This document shows, piece after piece, positions 1-6,367 of a stretch of 7,243 bases of DNA (its first letter is position 1; each line of letters opens with the position of its first letter). This DNA is from an uncultured Bacteroidales bacterium. GTDB lineage: Bacteria; Bacteroidota; Bacteroidia; Bacteroidales; UBA932. The notes under the pieces were generated by a model. It did not search any database. It saw only the letters and a program-made list of their open reading frames with translations, and was not told the origin of the DNA. Both the position numbers and the translations under genes were made by a program. Location of the stretch: assembly GCA_946415795.1 (NCBI GenBank), contig CAMKTW010000087.1, forward strand, positions 1 to 7,243, in the 5' to 3' direction.

Positions 1-930
1 TATCTTGTGAATTTCTTCATCCTGAAAGGGGCGGCGCTGGATTCCGGCGATCCTGCTCTTGGCGTAAGGATGTTCAACAACGAGTACTGGCGTGGAATGT
101 TAGGGTGTGAGGCTATACCTGACCTGCTGTTCCTGATTGTGATTTTCTTCATCCCGGAGAGTCCCAGATGGCTCATTGTCAAAGGGCAGGATTCAAGGGC
201 GCTGGCCATCATGCGCAGGATTTACTTTTCCGACAGCGAAGCGGAGGCAGGTCTGGCCCAGACAAAGGAATCCATCGCCGGCGAGGTCAAGACAGAGTGG
301 AAGGCCCTTCTGGAGCCAGGCATCCTGAAAGCGGTGCTGGTGGGCAGCGCCATCGCCATCCTGGGGCAGTTCATGGGTGTGAACGCAGTGCTCTACTACG
401 GCCCCAAAATCTTTTCCGATGCGGGCTTCTCCGACCCTCTGTTCTCTACCGTGCTGGTCGGCATAGTGAATATGCTCACCACAGTCATCGCTTTGCTGAT
501 AATAGACAAAGTCGGCCGCAAGCAGCTGGTGTGGTGGGGCGTTGGAGGCATGATAGTGTGCCTGCTGATGATAGGGCTCTATTTCCTGCCCTCGACCAAT
601 CTACCCAACTGGTTCATGCTCACATTCTTCCTGCTGTATGTGTTCTGCACGGCCATTTCCATCAGTGCGGTAGTGTTTGTGCTGCTGAGCGAGATGTACC
701 CCAACCGGGTGCGCGGTCTGGCGATGTCCATTGCCGGTTTCGCCCTGTGGATTGGTACTTATCTTATCGGACAGCTTACCCCGTGGATGCTGGAGACGCT
801 CACTCCAGCCGGCACCTTCTTCCTCTTTGCATTTATGTGTCTGCCGTATCTGTGGATCATGTACAAGTATGTCCCCGACACCACCGGCAAGACGCTTGAA
901 GAGATCGAGAACTACTGGAAGAAGCGGTAG
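1..930 (+). CDS. MFS sugar porter (XylE/GLUT-like), 5' truncated by window edge
   Basis: This is the C-terminal part of an inner-membrane sugar:proton symporter of the MFS sugar porter family. The frame is open from base 1, so the GTG at 7 is not the real start; roughly the first third of a family-length protein (about 490 residues for XylE) is missing. Visible family marks in order: WRGMLGCEAIP leading into a helix, PESPRWL (154-174) opening the cytoplasmic linker, GQFMGVNAVLYY (364-399), DKVGRK (505-522), LSEMYPNRVRG (about 685-717) and the C-terminal PDTTGKTLEEIE. The best match I can recall is E. coli XylE, including the extra loop before TM6. The sugar-contact residues differ from XylE by my alignment: the first Gln of the QQ pair is Gly (364-366), the Trp of CWVLLSE is Phe (676-678), and the Gln of the QW pair is Leu (745-747). 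The second Gln, both Asn and the last Trp are kept. Family is sure; substrate is not. Confidence 0.93.
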   Translation, partial: YLVNFFILKGAALDSGDPALGVRMFNNEYWRGMLGCEAIPDLLFLIVIFFIPESPRWLIVKGQDSRALAIMRRIYFSDSEAEAGLAQTKESIAGEVKTEWKALLEPGILKAVLVGSAIAILGQFMGVNAVLYYGPKIFSDAGFSDPLFSTVLVGIVNMLTTVIALLIIDKVGRKQLVWWGVGGMIVCLLMIGLYFLPSTNLPNWFMLTFFLLYVFCTAISISAVVFVLLSEMYPNRVRGLAMSIAGFALWIGTYLIGQLTPWMLETLTPAGTFFLFAFMCLPYLWIMYKYVPDTTGKTLEEIENYWKKR

Positions 931-1015
931 GAGATATCTCGACTCGCTACGCTCGCTCGATATGACACATCCCATGTCATCTCGACCAAGACCGAAGGGC
1001 GCGTAGAGAGATCTC
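931..1015. repeat. Inverted pair of Bacteroidota-type intergenic repeat units
   Basis: Unit A (931-967) starts GAGATATCTCGA and ends TCGATATGACA. Unit B (975-1015) starts TGTCATCTCGA and ends AGAGAGATCTC. The two face each other and form an imperfect long hairpin: ATGACA 962-967 pairs with TGTCAT 975-980, TCGA 957-960 region with 982-985, CTACGC 947-952 with GCGTAG 1001-1006, and GAGAT 931-935 with ATCTC 1011-1015. It begins directly after the stop codon of the sugar porter. From general knowledge, elements of the form GAGAT..CTCGA..GAAATGACA are scattered between genes in many Bacteroidota genomes. No T-run follows on the + strand, so it is not a canonical terminator, although a hairpin here could protect the 3' end of the porter mRNA. 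Confidence 0.75.
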
Positions 1016-1051
1016 AAACAAAAAGGACGCCCCGTCAACCGACAGGCGTCC
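1016..1051 (-). terminator. Rho-independent terminator of the mscL/OMP unit
   Basis: On the minus strand GGACGCC (1051-1045) pairs with GGCGTCC (1031-1025). An inner GTC/GAC pair (1043-1041 with 1036-1034) leaves the loop GGTT. The hairpin is followed by TTTTTGTTT (1024-1016). It lies 26 bases past the stop codon of the outer-membrane protein gene. There is no T-run in the + direction, so it serves the leftward genes only. Confidence 0.9.
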
Positions 1052-1076
1052 ATCTCTGATATCTGCACAATTAATC

Positions 1077-1745
1077 TTACAACCGCCAACCGAAGCGGAA
1101 GGCGATGGTCGGCAGCAGCAAGTCGTAAGTCTTGGTGGTGGCGGTGGCGTTGTAGCCCTCGCTGTCGGTCTCTTCAAGGAAGGTGACATCGGTGCGTTTG
1201 AACACGTCACGCTGGAAGGTGGGACCCACCGCGAAATACAGAGAGCGGCTCTTATCCACCCCTTTCAAACGTATGGTGTAACCAAAAGAGGGCTCCACGT
1301 ACATTCCGTGTTTACAATTGGTCTTGTCAAAAAGAAACTGATCCCAGTCAAGGCGGAATACGGCAAACTCATAGCCCACATCGACCCGGATGAAAGGCTG
1401 CCACTTCTTGCCCGGTGTGAGGTAGTACTGCAGTGAGCCGTACACAGGTACAAAAAAGTTAGTGCGCTCGCGAGTCCACCTGTAATCGTTGGGGCTGTCG
1501 ATGTTGTTTACCCGTTTGAAATCGGTGAGGTAGCTGGTCGCTACCATCCCGCTGCCGACACCTGCATAAAAACCGTTACCCCAGTTGAAGCGGTAACCGT
1601 TGAGGATGTTGATCCCAAAGTAGTTGTTGCTGCAGCGGATTGGCCCCACGGATCCCATACCCTCAATCGCAAGCTCATATCCCTGGGCGTGCGATCCCAG
1701 GGAGAAGCAAACGATACAAGCCAGTACCAGAAAAAGTTTCTTCAT
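1077..1745 (-). CDS. Small outer-membrane beta-barrel protein, function unknown
   Basis: Predicted 222-residue secreted protein. The N-terminus MKKLFLVLACIVCF..GSHAQG is a classic Sec signal peptide, with probable signal peptidase I cleavage after SHA so that the mature chain starts with Gln, as is usual in Bacteroidota. The rest is a series of alternating polar/hydrophobic aromatic stretches (for example GFYAGVGSGMVATSYL, QPFIRVDVGYEFAVF, MYVEPSFGYTIRL, RSLYFAVGPTFQRDV, LLPTIAFRFGWRL). This fits an 8-stranded outer-membrane barrel of the OmpA/OmpW size class. The C-terminal strand ends in FGWRL rather than a terminal Phe. I use the ATG at 1745, which gives a normal signal peptide; the TTG codon just before it is unlikely to be the start. 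The gene sits 11 bases behind mscL and ends at a strong terminator, so the two are probably co-transcribed. I cannot assign ligand or function. Confidence 0.82.
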   Translation of the reverse strand: MKKLFLVLACIVCFSLGSHAQGYELAIEGMGSVGPIRCSNNYFGINILNGYRFNWGNGFYAGVGSGMVATSYLTDFKRVNNIDSPNDYRWTRERTNFFVPVYGSLQYYLTPGKKWQPFIRVDVGYEFAVFRLDWDQFLFDKTNCKHGMYVEPSFGYTIRLKGVDKSRSLYFAVGPTFQRDVFKRTDVTFLEETDSEGYNATATTKTYDLLLPTIAFRFGWRL

Positions 1746-1756
1746 CAATTCTGTTG

Positions 1757-2179
1757 TTATTTCTTGAGGCTGTCGCGGATCTCACGAAGGAGCTGGATAT
1801 CCTCGGGGATAACGGGCTCCTCGGGAGCTGCGGGTGCCTCCTCTTCTTTCTTCTTAAGATCTTTCATCTTGTTGATACCCTTCACTACCAGGAAGATGCA
1901 CCAGGCCACGATGAGAAAGTCAAATACTACCTGGATAAAGTTGCCGTATGTGATGGCAACCTCTGCCTTGCCCAGAGCCTCGTTTGCGGGAGTGAGGACC
2001 CACTTCCACTGGGTGAAATCTACACCGCCAACCAGCAGGCCGATGAGAGGCATAATAACGTCAGCTACCAATGAGCTTACAATCTTGCCGAAGGCTGCGC
2101 CGATAACAACGCCGATGGCCATATCCAACACATTGCCCTTGAGCGCGAAATCCTTGAATTCATTGAGAAGTTTTCCCAT
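1757..2179 (-). CDS. mscL: Large-conductance mechanosensitive channel MscL
   Basis: A 140-residue, full-length MscL: the homopentameric inner-membrane channel that opens under membrane tension and releases solutes on hypo-osmotic shock. The amphipathic N-terminus (GKLLNEFKDFALKGNVLD, residues 2-19) leads into TM1, AIGVVIGAAFGKIVSSLVAD (residues 21-40), with the gate-forming Gly/Ala pattern and the IMP at 42-44. A periplasmic loop containing GGVDFTQW follows. TM2 starts around YGNFIQVVFDFLIVA (residues 78-92). The Lys-rich stretch KMKDLKKKEEE leads to a Pro/Glu linker and the C-terminal helix EDIQLLREIRDSLKK that bundles the pentamer. Both TM segments match E. coli MscL closely. It has its own promoter at 2220-2227 and a short leader of about 33 bases, and is followed after 11 bases by the outer-membrane barrel gene. 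Confidence 0.98.
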   Translation of the reverse strand: MGKLLNEFKDFALKGNVLDMAIGVVIGAAFGKIVSSLVADVIMPLIGLLVGGVDFTQWKWVLTPANEALGKAEVAITYGNFIQVVFDFLIVAWCIFLVVKGINKMKDLKKKEEEAPAAPEEPVIPEDIQLLREIRDSLKK

Positions 2180-2219
2180 AGTATAAAATTTTTCAGTTGA
2201 TGTAGTCCGTGTTATATGA

Positions 2220-2227
2220 CAAAAGTA
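2220..2227 (-). promoter_or_regulatory. Promoter of mscL (Bacteroidota -7 box)
   Basis: On the minus strand the sequence TACTTTTG is an exact TAnnTTTG, the -7 element of the Bacteroidota primary sigma factor. It lies about 40 bases upstream of the mscL ATG in an AT-rich gap, putting the transcript start near 2213. The -33 region is AT-rich but has no clear TTTG. This makes mscL and the barrel gene a separate transcription unit from the exonuclease operon upstream, although no terminator is visible between them and read-through is possible. Confidence 0.7.
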
Positions 2228-2245
2228 ATAAAATATCAGTAAATA

Positions 2246-2833
2246 CTATACTCCGGCAGCAAGAAGAGACTTGTACATTACCAGGCATACCCAAGCATCT
2301 GTGGCTGCGTACAGTTGCTGGGGGAATGACAGCTGATGAGCCTCCCAGTTGCTCAGCTGCTGGGCCTTGGAAACCCGTCTGCCCAGGATAATTGCCGCCA
2401 GTTTCTTCACGCTTTTGTCTTTTATGCCGTATTGCTCTGCAAAGCGTTGAAGGTCCATAAAGCGAGCCGCTTCAAAATGGTTGTAACGCTGCAGGCCGCG
2501 CACGTCATCGGCCACTGCGGCACCGACTTTTGTGATGCTGCGGCTGGCAAGTATGTCGGCCAGAGAGTCTGGAACGCCCAGGGTGTGGAGCCGGAACAGG
2601 TATGACGTCTCTTCGCTGGAGAGTTGCAACAGGGCAGTGGCGCAACGCGGGGCGTGGGGTTGGAATATCGGTTTAGTCTCTGTGTCAAAGCCAATCATCC
2701 TGCAGGATGCCAGATCGCGGATGGCCGTCCGGTAACGTTCGTTCTCTTCTGTAATTACCTGTATTTCGCCCGGGAAAGAGATCAGCTCCAAGCCCTCTAT
2801 CTCCTCCGGCGTTATGCTCTCTCTGAATTTCAT
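2246..2833 (-). CDS. 3'-5' exonuclease domain protein (DEDDy, RNase D/WRN-like)
   Basis: A 195-residue stand-alone 3'-5' exonuclease of the DEDDy (DnaQ-like) superfamily, a two-metal-ion nuclease on DNA or RNA ends. ExoI is FDTET (Asp50, Glu52). ExoII is KVGAAVADD, with Asp110 the likely ligand. ExoIII is YAATD (Tyr175, Asp179), which marks the Tyr subtype. The stretch VKKLAAIILGRRVSKAQQLSNWE is typical of the short bacterial proteins annotated as 3'-5' exonuclease domain protein 2-like. There is no HRDC or helicase domain, so RNase D proper and WRN/RecQ are excluded. I choose the ATG at 2833: the stop codon of the upstream lipoprotein gene ends one base before it (TAATATG), which suggests translational coupling. 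The longer reading frame from a start near 2968 overlaps that gene and is unlikely. All catalytic residues are present, so it should be active. The substrate is unknown. Confidence 0.93.
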   Translation of the reverse strand: MKFRESITPEEIEGLELISFPGEIQVITEENERYRTAIRDLASCRMIGFDTETKPIFQPHAPRCATALLQLSSEETSYLFRLHTLGVPDSLADILASRSITKVGAAVADDVRGLQRYNHFEAARFMDLQRFAEQYGIKDKSVKKLAAIILGRRVSKAQQLSNWEAHQLSFPQQLYAATDAWVCLVMYKSLLAAGV

Positions 2834-2834
2834 A

Positions 2835-3905
2835 TTACATAGGGAGGTCAGTATAGTGTATGACCTGGACGTCCTCAATCCTGAGGGCAAGGTTGTTGTC
2901 GCGGCGGAGCGTGCGGTAGCACTCTTTTGCGGCGCACTCCGACGGGTCGATAAATATAAGTTTGTCACTGATTACCGATCTGTACGGGTAGTTGCCGTTT
3001 ATGCGTTTTGAACGGTAATTGCCGGCAATCTCCTGGAATATCCCGATCTGCTGATCGTCAAGGTATGTTTCGGAAATAACCGCGCAGATGGGGAAGGACT
3101 GGCCGTCCTTGTAGTGGCGCTCAATCATAGAGGCAAACGCGTTTGCAAGCGAGGGACCGTGTAAAGTGTCGCTTGCCGCCAGTGGCTGTCCCACCATCGG
3201 GATGGTCGCCTTGATGCCGCGCTCCCGCATAATATCCCGCATTGTCTGCTGATAAGCCCCGGAAGCAATCGTGAGGCTGTCGGCCAGAAGTCCGACCGAG
3301 TAGTTGAGCAAAGGCATCTGTGAAAGTTCGTCCAGAAGGCCTTTCACCCCCTCTTCTACTACGCCGATGGCTTTGACACCCGAGCCGCTGGCGGCGAGCA
3401 TCGCCCTGATGTCGTTGAGTCCGCCTGCGCGGGTGATATCACCCCCCGCAATCACTATCTTGGCCCGCTCCTTGTTGCCCTGGGCGCATTTGTCACCCAC
3501 CAGGAACAGAGTGTTCTTGATGGCTGCGTCGTGTATGTCCATACGGCCGTCGGCGTCATAGATGCTGTCGGCATCGCCAAGCGCCGTATAATATATGAAG
3601 TGCTCCCCGGCGAAGTCGTTGATGCGGTCGGTGCGTTCGCTGCCGGTAATGTTGTCAAAGCAGTCGAGCGTCACCGTGCGGGAGAGCGTCCTGTCATAAG
3701 TTGGATTCAGGTCAAAGATGCCTATTGGAAGGTCTGCGATATTCTTCGGGTATTCAGAAAAGTCGGTGTAATAGCTGGATGTGGTGTCATAGAGGGCCTC
3801 GCGTGCCAGCGGATCCAGCGCAACTTGCTGAACCGGAGCGCTTTTGCAAGATGCAACCGCAGCGGTGGCAATCAACAGGCCAAGTATAAAATTCCTGCGC
3901 ATCAT
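2835..3905 (-). CDS. Lipoprotein of unknown function, coupled to purM and an exonuclease
   Basis: A 356-residue protein (355 if the second of two adjacent ATGs is used). It begins MMRRNFILGLLIATAAVASC, a lipoprotein signal peptide with lipobox VASC and lipidation at Cys19/20. The residues after Cys (KSAPVQQ) lack the acidic run used as a surface-export signal in Bacteroidota, so I expect it in the periplasm-facing leaflet. The mature part is a soluble alpha/beta protein. The middle third alternates buried strands (AKIVIAGGD, VKAIGVVEEG, LNYSVGLLAD, KATIPMVG, ICAVISETY, KLIFIDPSE) with helices, a pattern resembling a type 1 periplasmic-binding-protein or other Rossmann-like fold. I do not recognise the family and assign no function. 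Its first ATG overlaps the purM stop (ATGA), and its own stop is one base from the exonuclease start, so the three genes form one coupled operon. Confidence 0.88.
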   Translation of the reverse strand: MMRRNFILGLLIATAAVASCKSAPVQQVALDPLAREALYDTTSSYYTDFSEYPKNIADLPIGIFDLNPTYDRTLSRTVTLDCFDNITGSERTDRINDFAGEHFIYYTALGDADSIYDADGRMDIHDAAIKNTLFLVGDKCAQGNKERAKIVIAGGDITRAGGLNDIRAMLAASGSGVKAIGVVEEGVKGLLDELSQMPLLNYSVGLLADSLTIASGAYQQTMRDIMRERGIKATIPMVGQPLAASDTLHGPSLANAFASMIERHYKDGQSFPICAVISETYLDDQQIGIFQEIAGNYRSKRINGNYPYRSVISDKLIFIDPSECAAKECYRTLRRDNNLALRIEDVQVIHYTDLPM

Positions 3906-5083
3906 TTAACGTATTTGAAGTTACCGTAGCAGGTATCAAGCACCACCTCGCTTTGGGCGGCCCGCTCAACGCGTCCGATTATGCGGGCATCCACGCCAAA
4001 GCTGCGGCTGATACCTATGATAGCGTCAGCTGCCTGCTGGGGGACATATATCTCCATACGATGTCCCATATTGAACACCTTGTACATTTCGCTCCAGGGG
4101 GTGCCTGACTCGGCCTGGATGGTCCTGAACAGCGGCGGGGTGGGGAACAGGTTGTCCTTGACAACCCGCAGTCCCTCAACGAATCCGAGCACCTTGGTCT
4201 GGGCGCCGCCCGTGCAGTGGATCATGCCGTGTATGTCGCTGCGGCGGGTCTCCAGGATTGCCTTTATCACCGGGGCGTAGGTGCGGGTAGCAGAGAGCAC
4301 AAGCTTGCCGTAAGTCAGTCCGGTTTCAGGCTCGATATCGGTGAGACGCTTGCTGCCGGTATAAACAAAATCGCTGCTGATGCCGCTCTCGTAGGTTTCT
4401 GGATACTTTTCTGCTATGTATTTTGAAAAGACATCGTGGCGGGCGCTGGTGAGGCCGTTGCTCCCCATACCGCCGTTGTACTCATCTTCATAATCCGCTT
4501 TTCCGAACGATGACAGCCCCACAACCACGTCGCCCGCAGCGATGTTCTTGTTGTCAATGATGTCGCTCTTGCGGGCACGGGCGCAGACAGTGCTGTCCAC
4601 GATAATCGTCCTCACAAGATCGCCCACGTCAGCCGTCTCGCCGCCGGTAAGGATGATGTCGATGCCATATTTCTGCATCTTATCCACAAAGAGCTGCGAA
4701 CCCTCTATGACCGCGGCAATCACCTCGCCCGGAACGCGCATCTTATTGCGGCCGATGGTGGAGGATAGCATCATCCCGCCGGTGATGCCCACGCACAAAA
4801 GGTCGTCAGTATTCATAACAATCGCGTCCTGGGCGATGCCGTGCCATACGCTCATATCGCCCGTTTCGCGCCAGTAAGCATACGCAAGGCTGCTCTTGGT
4901 GCCCGCGCCGTCGGCGTGCATCGCCAGGCAGTAATCGCTGTCCGCCCCTTCAAAATCGGGGACAATCTTGCAGAACGCAGAGGGGAAGAGCCCCTTGTCC
5001 ATCTTGGCAATCGCCTTGTGAACCTCTGATTTTGATGATGATACTCCGCGTGCGGCGTATCTTGCAGCTTCTCTGTTCTCCAT
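3902..5083 (-). CDS. purM: Phosphoribosylformylglycinamidine cyclo-ligase (AIR synthase), Bacteroidetes type
   Basis: PurM performs the fifth step of de novo purine synthesis in the cytoplasm: FGAM + ATP to AIR + ADP + phosphate. Motifs in order: DGAGTKSSLAY (from Asp58), the counterpart of E. coli GTDGVGTK; NTDDLLCVG (91-99), the counterpart of VNDLVVQG; GGETADVGD (147-155), the counterpart of GGETAEMPG; then GSNGLTSARHDVF, LSATRTYAPV, IHCTGGAQTK and YKVFNMGHRME. At 393 residues it is longer than E. coli PurM (345) and has the divergent sequence typical of the Bacteroidota enzyme. I chose the ATG at 5083 (MENREAARYAARGVSS): the alternative TTG at 5119 lies upstream of the predicted transcript start. 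The stop TGA overlaps the start of the lipoprotein gene. No other pur gene is visible in the window, so the locus is not a pur operon here. Confidence 0.95.
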   Translation of the reverse strand: MENREAARYAARGVSSSKSEVHKAIAKMDKGLFPSAFCKIVPDFEGADSDYCLAMHADGAGTKSSLAYAYWRETGDMSVWHGIAQDAIVMNTDDLLCVGITGGMMLSSTIGRNKMRVPGEVIAAVIEGSQLFVDKMQKYGIDIILTGGETADVGDLVRTIIVDSTVCARARKSDIIDNKNIAAGDVVVGLSSFGKADYEDEYNGGMGSNGLTSARHDVFSKYIAEKYPETYESGISSDFVYTGSKRLTDIEPETGLTYGKLVLSATRTYAPVIKAILETRRSDIHGMIHCTGGAQTKVLGFVEGLRVVKDNLFPTPPLFRTIQAESGTPWSEMYKVFNMGHRMEIYVPQQAADAIIGISRSFGVDARIIGRVERAAQSEVVLDTCYGNFKYVK

Positions 5084-5107
5084 CTGGAAACTTGATGAAT
5101 TGATTTG

Positions 5108-5115
5108 CAAAGATA
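5108..5115 (-). promoter_or_regulatory. Promoter of the purM operon (Bacteroidota -7 box)
   Basis: On the minus strand TATCTTTG is an exact TAnnTTTG and the upstream flank contains T-runs (TTTTT) at about the -33 distance. Transcription would start near 5101, leaving a leader of only about 18 bases with no visible riboswitch or PurR-like operator. This placement rules out the TTG start at 5119 for purM. Confidence 0.78.
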
Positions 5116-5190
5116 GCAAAAATCATCAAGAGCGGAAAAACGTGCTGTTACCCTTCCGGGTCTTCTATTTCATTAATGTGCAGATATGGC

Positions 5191-5198
5191 TATATTTG
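5191..5198 (+). promoter_or_regulatory. Promoter of the DUF1295 gene (Bacteroidota -7 box)
   Basis: TATATTTG matches TAnnTTTG and lies 37 bases before the ATG at 5236. The predicted start near 5204 gives a leader of about 32 bases. A weak purine run (AAAAGAG, 5227-5233) precedes the ATG, but no true Shine-Dalgarno is seen. It faces away from the purM promoter, with about 75 bases between the two boxes. Confidence 0.7.
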
Positions 5199-5235
5199 TA
5201 CTCAGCATATGTAACATAAACACCATAAAAGAGTT

Positions 5236-6177
5236 ATGAATATTAAACTTGTGGGTGCGCTGATAGCGGTTTCTGTTGTGGCCTGCCCGATTCTTTATTT
5301 TGTGGTGGGACCGGCTTTGGATGCCACCCAGCTGGCAACTCTCAAGACATTAGGTATCATTGCCGGATGCAGTGCGCTGTTCTGCTTTGTGGTGGGTGAG
5401 CTGACCCGCAACAATAGCCAGATGGACAAACTCTGGAGCCTGTTGCCCATCGCCTATACCTGGGTGATTGCTTTCAATGGCGGATTGTCGCCGCGACTGG
5501 TGGTGATGGCCTGCCTCGCAACTGTCTGGGGCGCCCGCCTGACATTCAACTTTGCCCGCAAAGGTGCCTACAGGCTGCGGTTCTGGGAGGGCGAAGAAGA
5601 CTACCGCTGGCCGGTACTCCGCGCAAAAAAGGAGTTCCAGCCCCGCTGGAAGTGGATGCTTTTTGACCTGTTCTTCATCAGCATATACCAGAACGCGCTG
5701 GTGCTTATGATAACCTTCCCGGCCCTGGTGCTGATGAACGTTGATGTGCCTTTCGGCTGGATGGACGCTGTTGCGGCGGTGCTGATGCTGGGCTTCATCA
5801 TATATGAGACCATTGCAGACGAGCAGCAGTGGTCATTTCAGTCGGCCAAGTGGAAAATGATACGGGAGGGCAGGAAGCTGGAAGACCTTCCCGCACCCTA
5901 CAACAAGGGTTTCAACACCGTGGGTCTCTGGAGCGTCAGCCGCCACCCCAACTATTTCGCCGAGCAGGGTACCTGGTGCGCATTTTACCTGTTCACTGTT
6001 GCGGCCGGCATCGGCATCTTCAACTGGAGCATAATCGGTGCGCTCCTGCTGATAGTTCTCTTCCTGGGCAGCAGCGCTTTTGCAGAGAGTATCAGTGCCG
6101 CCAAGTATCCCGAATACGAACACTACTGCAAGACTGTTTCCAAGTTTTTCCCGGGGAAGAAATACGTCCGTCAATAA
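5236..6177 (+). CDS. DUF1295 membrane protein (steroid 5-alpha-reductase-like superfamily)
   Basis: A 313-residue polytopic inner-membrane protein of the DUF1295 family, related to the C-terminal domain of steroid 5-alpha-reductases and to ICMT/ERG24-like enzymes. The N-terminal helix is followed by further hydrophobic segments, about seven or eight in all. Family motifs visible: NNSQMDKLWSLLP (59-71), WGARLTFNFARKGAYRLRFW, DEQQWSFQSAKW, GFNTVGLWSVSRHPNYFAEQG with the cofactor-binding SRHPNYFAE at 235-243, and the C-terminal YPEYEHYCKTVSKFFPG. The intact HPNY suggests an active enzyme, possibly an NAD(P)H-dependent reductase of a lipid or isoprenoid; the substrate is unknown for most bacterial members. 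It is transcribed alone from a promoter divergent to purM. The next genes face the other way and look acquired, so the context gives no clue to the substrate. Confidence 0.93.
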   Translation: MNIKLVGALIAVSVVACPILYFVVGPALDATQLATLKTLGIIAGCSALFCFVVGELTRNNSQMDKLWSLLPIAYTWVIAFNGGLSPRLVVMACLATVWGARLTFNFARKGAYRLRFWEGEEDYRWPVLRAKKEFQPRWKWMLFDLFFISIYQNALVLMITFPALVLMNVDVPFGWMDAVAAVLMLGFIIYETIADEQQWSFQSAKWKMIREGRKLEDLPAPYNKGFNTVGLWSVSRHPNYFAEQGTWCAFYLFTVAAGIGIFNWSIIGALLLIVLFLGSSAFAESISAAKYPEYEHYCKTVSKFFPGKKYVRQ

Positions 6178-6367
6178 TCTTTATCTTTGCGGACAAATCT
6201 GGTCCGTCGCGAGCAAGAACCTTGTCTTCAAACTGCTGGAGAACTGCAGATTACAATGGCTGGGGCACTACAATTAGTGTTCAATTCTGCCGCCATTCGA
6301 TGTCGTTACTGCTTGGTTCTACCACTGTTTTGCCCGGAAAGGGATACTGGATTGGTTTTTTGAACAG
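6178..6367. other. Intergenic stretch at the core/island junction, no recognised gene
   Basis: These 190 bases lie between the convergent ends of the DUF1295 gene and the metallopeptidase gene. They contain a promoter-like TATCTTTG (6182-6189), a small hairpin directly after it (CGGAC 6190-6194 with GTCCG 6202-6206), and a T-run (6356-6361) without a convincing stem before it. I see no tRNA, no terminal repeat and no protein with a recognisable family. One + frame is open from 6278 to the TAA at 6368-6370 and reads VVTAWFYHCFARKGILDWFF near its end. It has no good start and I cannot place it; it may be a remnant or chance. Confidence 0.5.
6182..6189 (+). promoter_or_regulatory. Promoter-like box left without a gene
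   Basis: TATCTTTG matches the Bacteroidota -7 consensus exactly and lies five bases after the DUF1295 stop codon. No rightward coding sequence of any size follows; the next genes run leftward. It may be chance, the promoter of a small RNA, or the promoter of a core gene that was displaced by the insertion to its right. Confidence 0.35.

Noticed and set aside
168..899. Long + strand open frame inside the sugar porter gene
   Set aside because: A frame shadow of the porter, rich in Arg/His/Pro with no recognisable domain.
2834..2968. N-terminal extension of the exonuclease to 2968
   Set aside because: It would overlap the lipoprotein gene by over 130 bases, is low in family-like sequence, and the ATG at 2833 fits the TAATATG coupling.
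5084..5119. N-terminal extension of PurM from the TTG at 5119
   Set aside because: The extension overlaps the promoter box and lies upstream of the predicted transcript start; the ATG at 5083 gives a normal family N-terminus.
5150..5161. Small hairpin ACCC-TTCC-GGGT in the divergent promoter region as a terminator or operator
   Set aside because: The stem is only four base pairs, no T-run follows, and no gene ends here on either strand.
6307..6361. Rightward terminator ending in the T-run at 6356-6361
   Set aside because: I could find only short or wobble-rich stems before the T-run, too weak to call.
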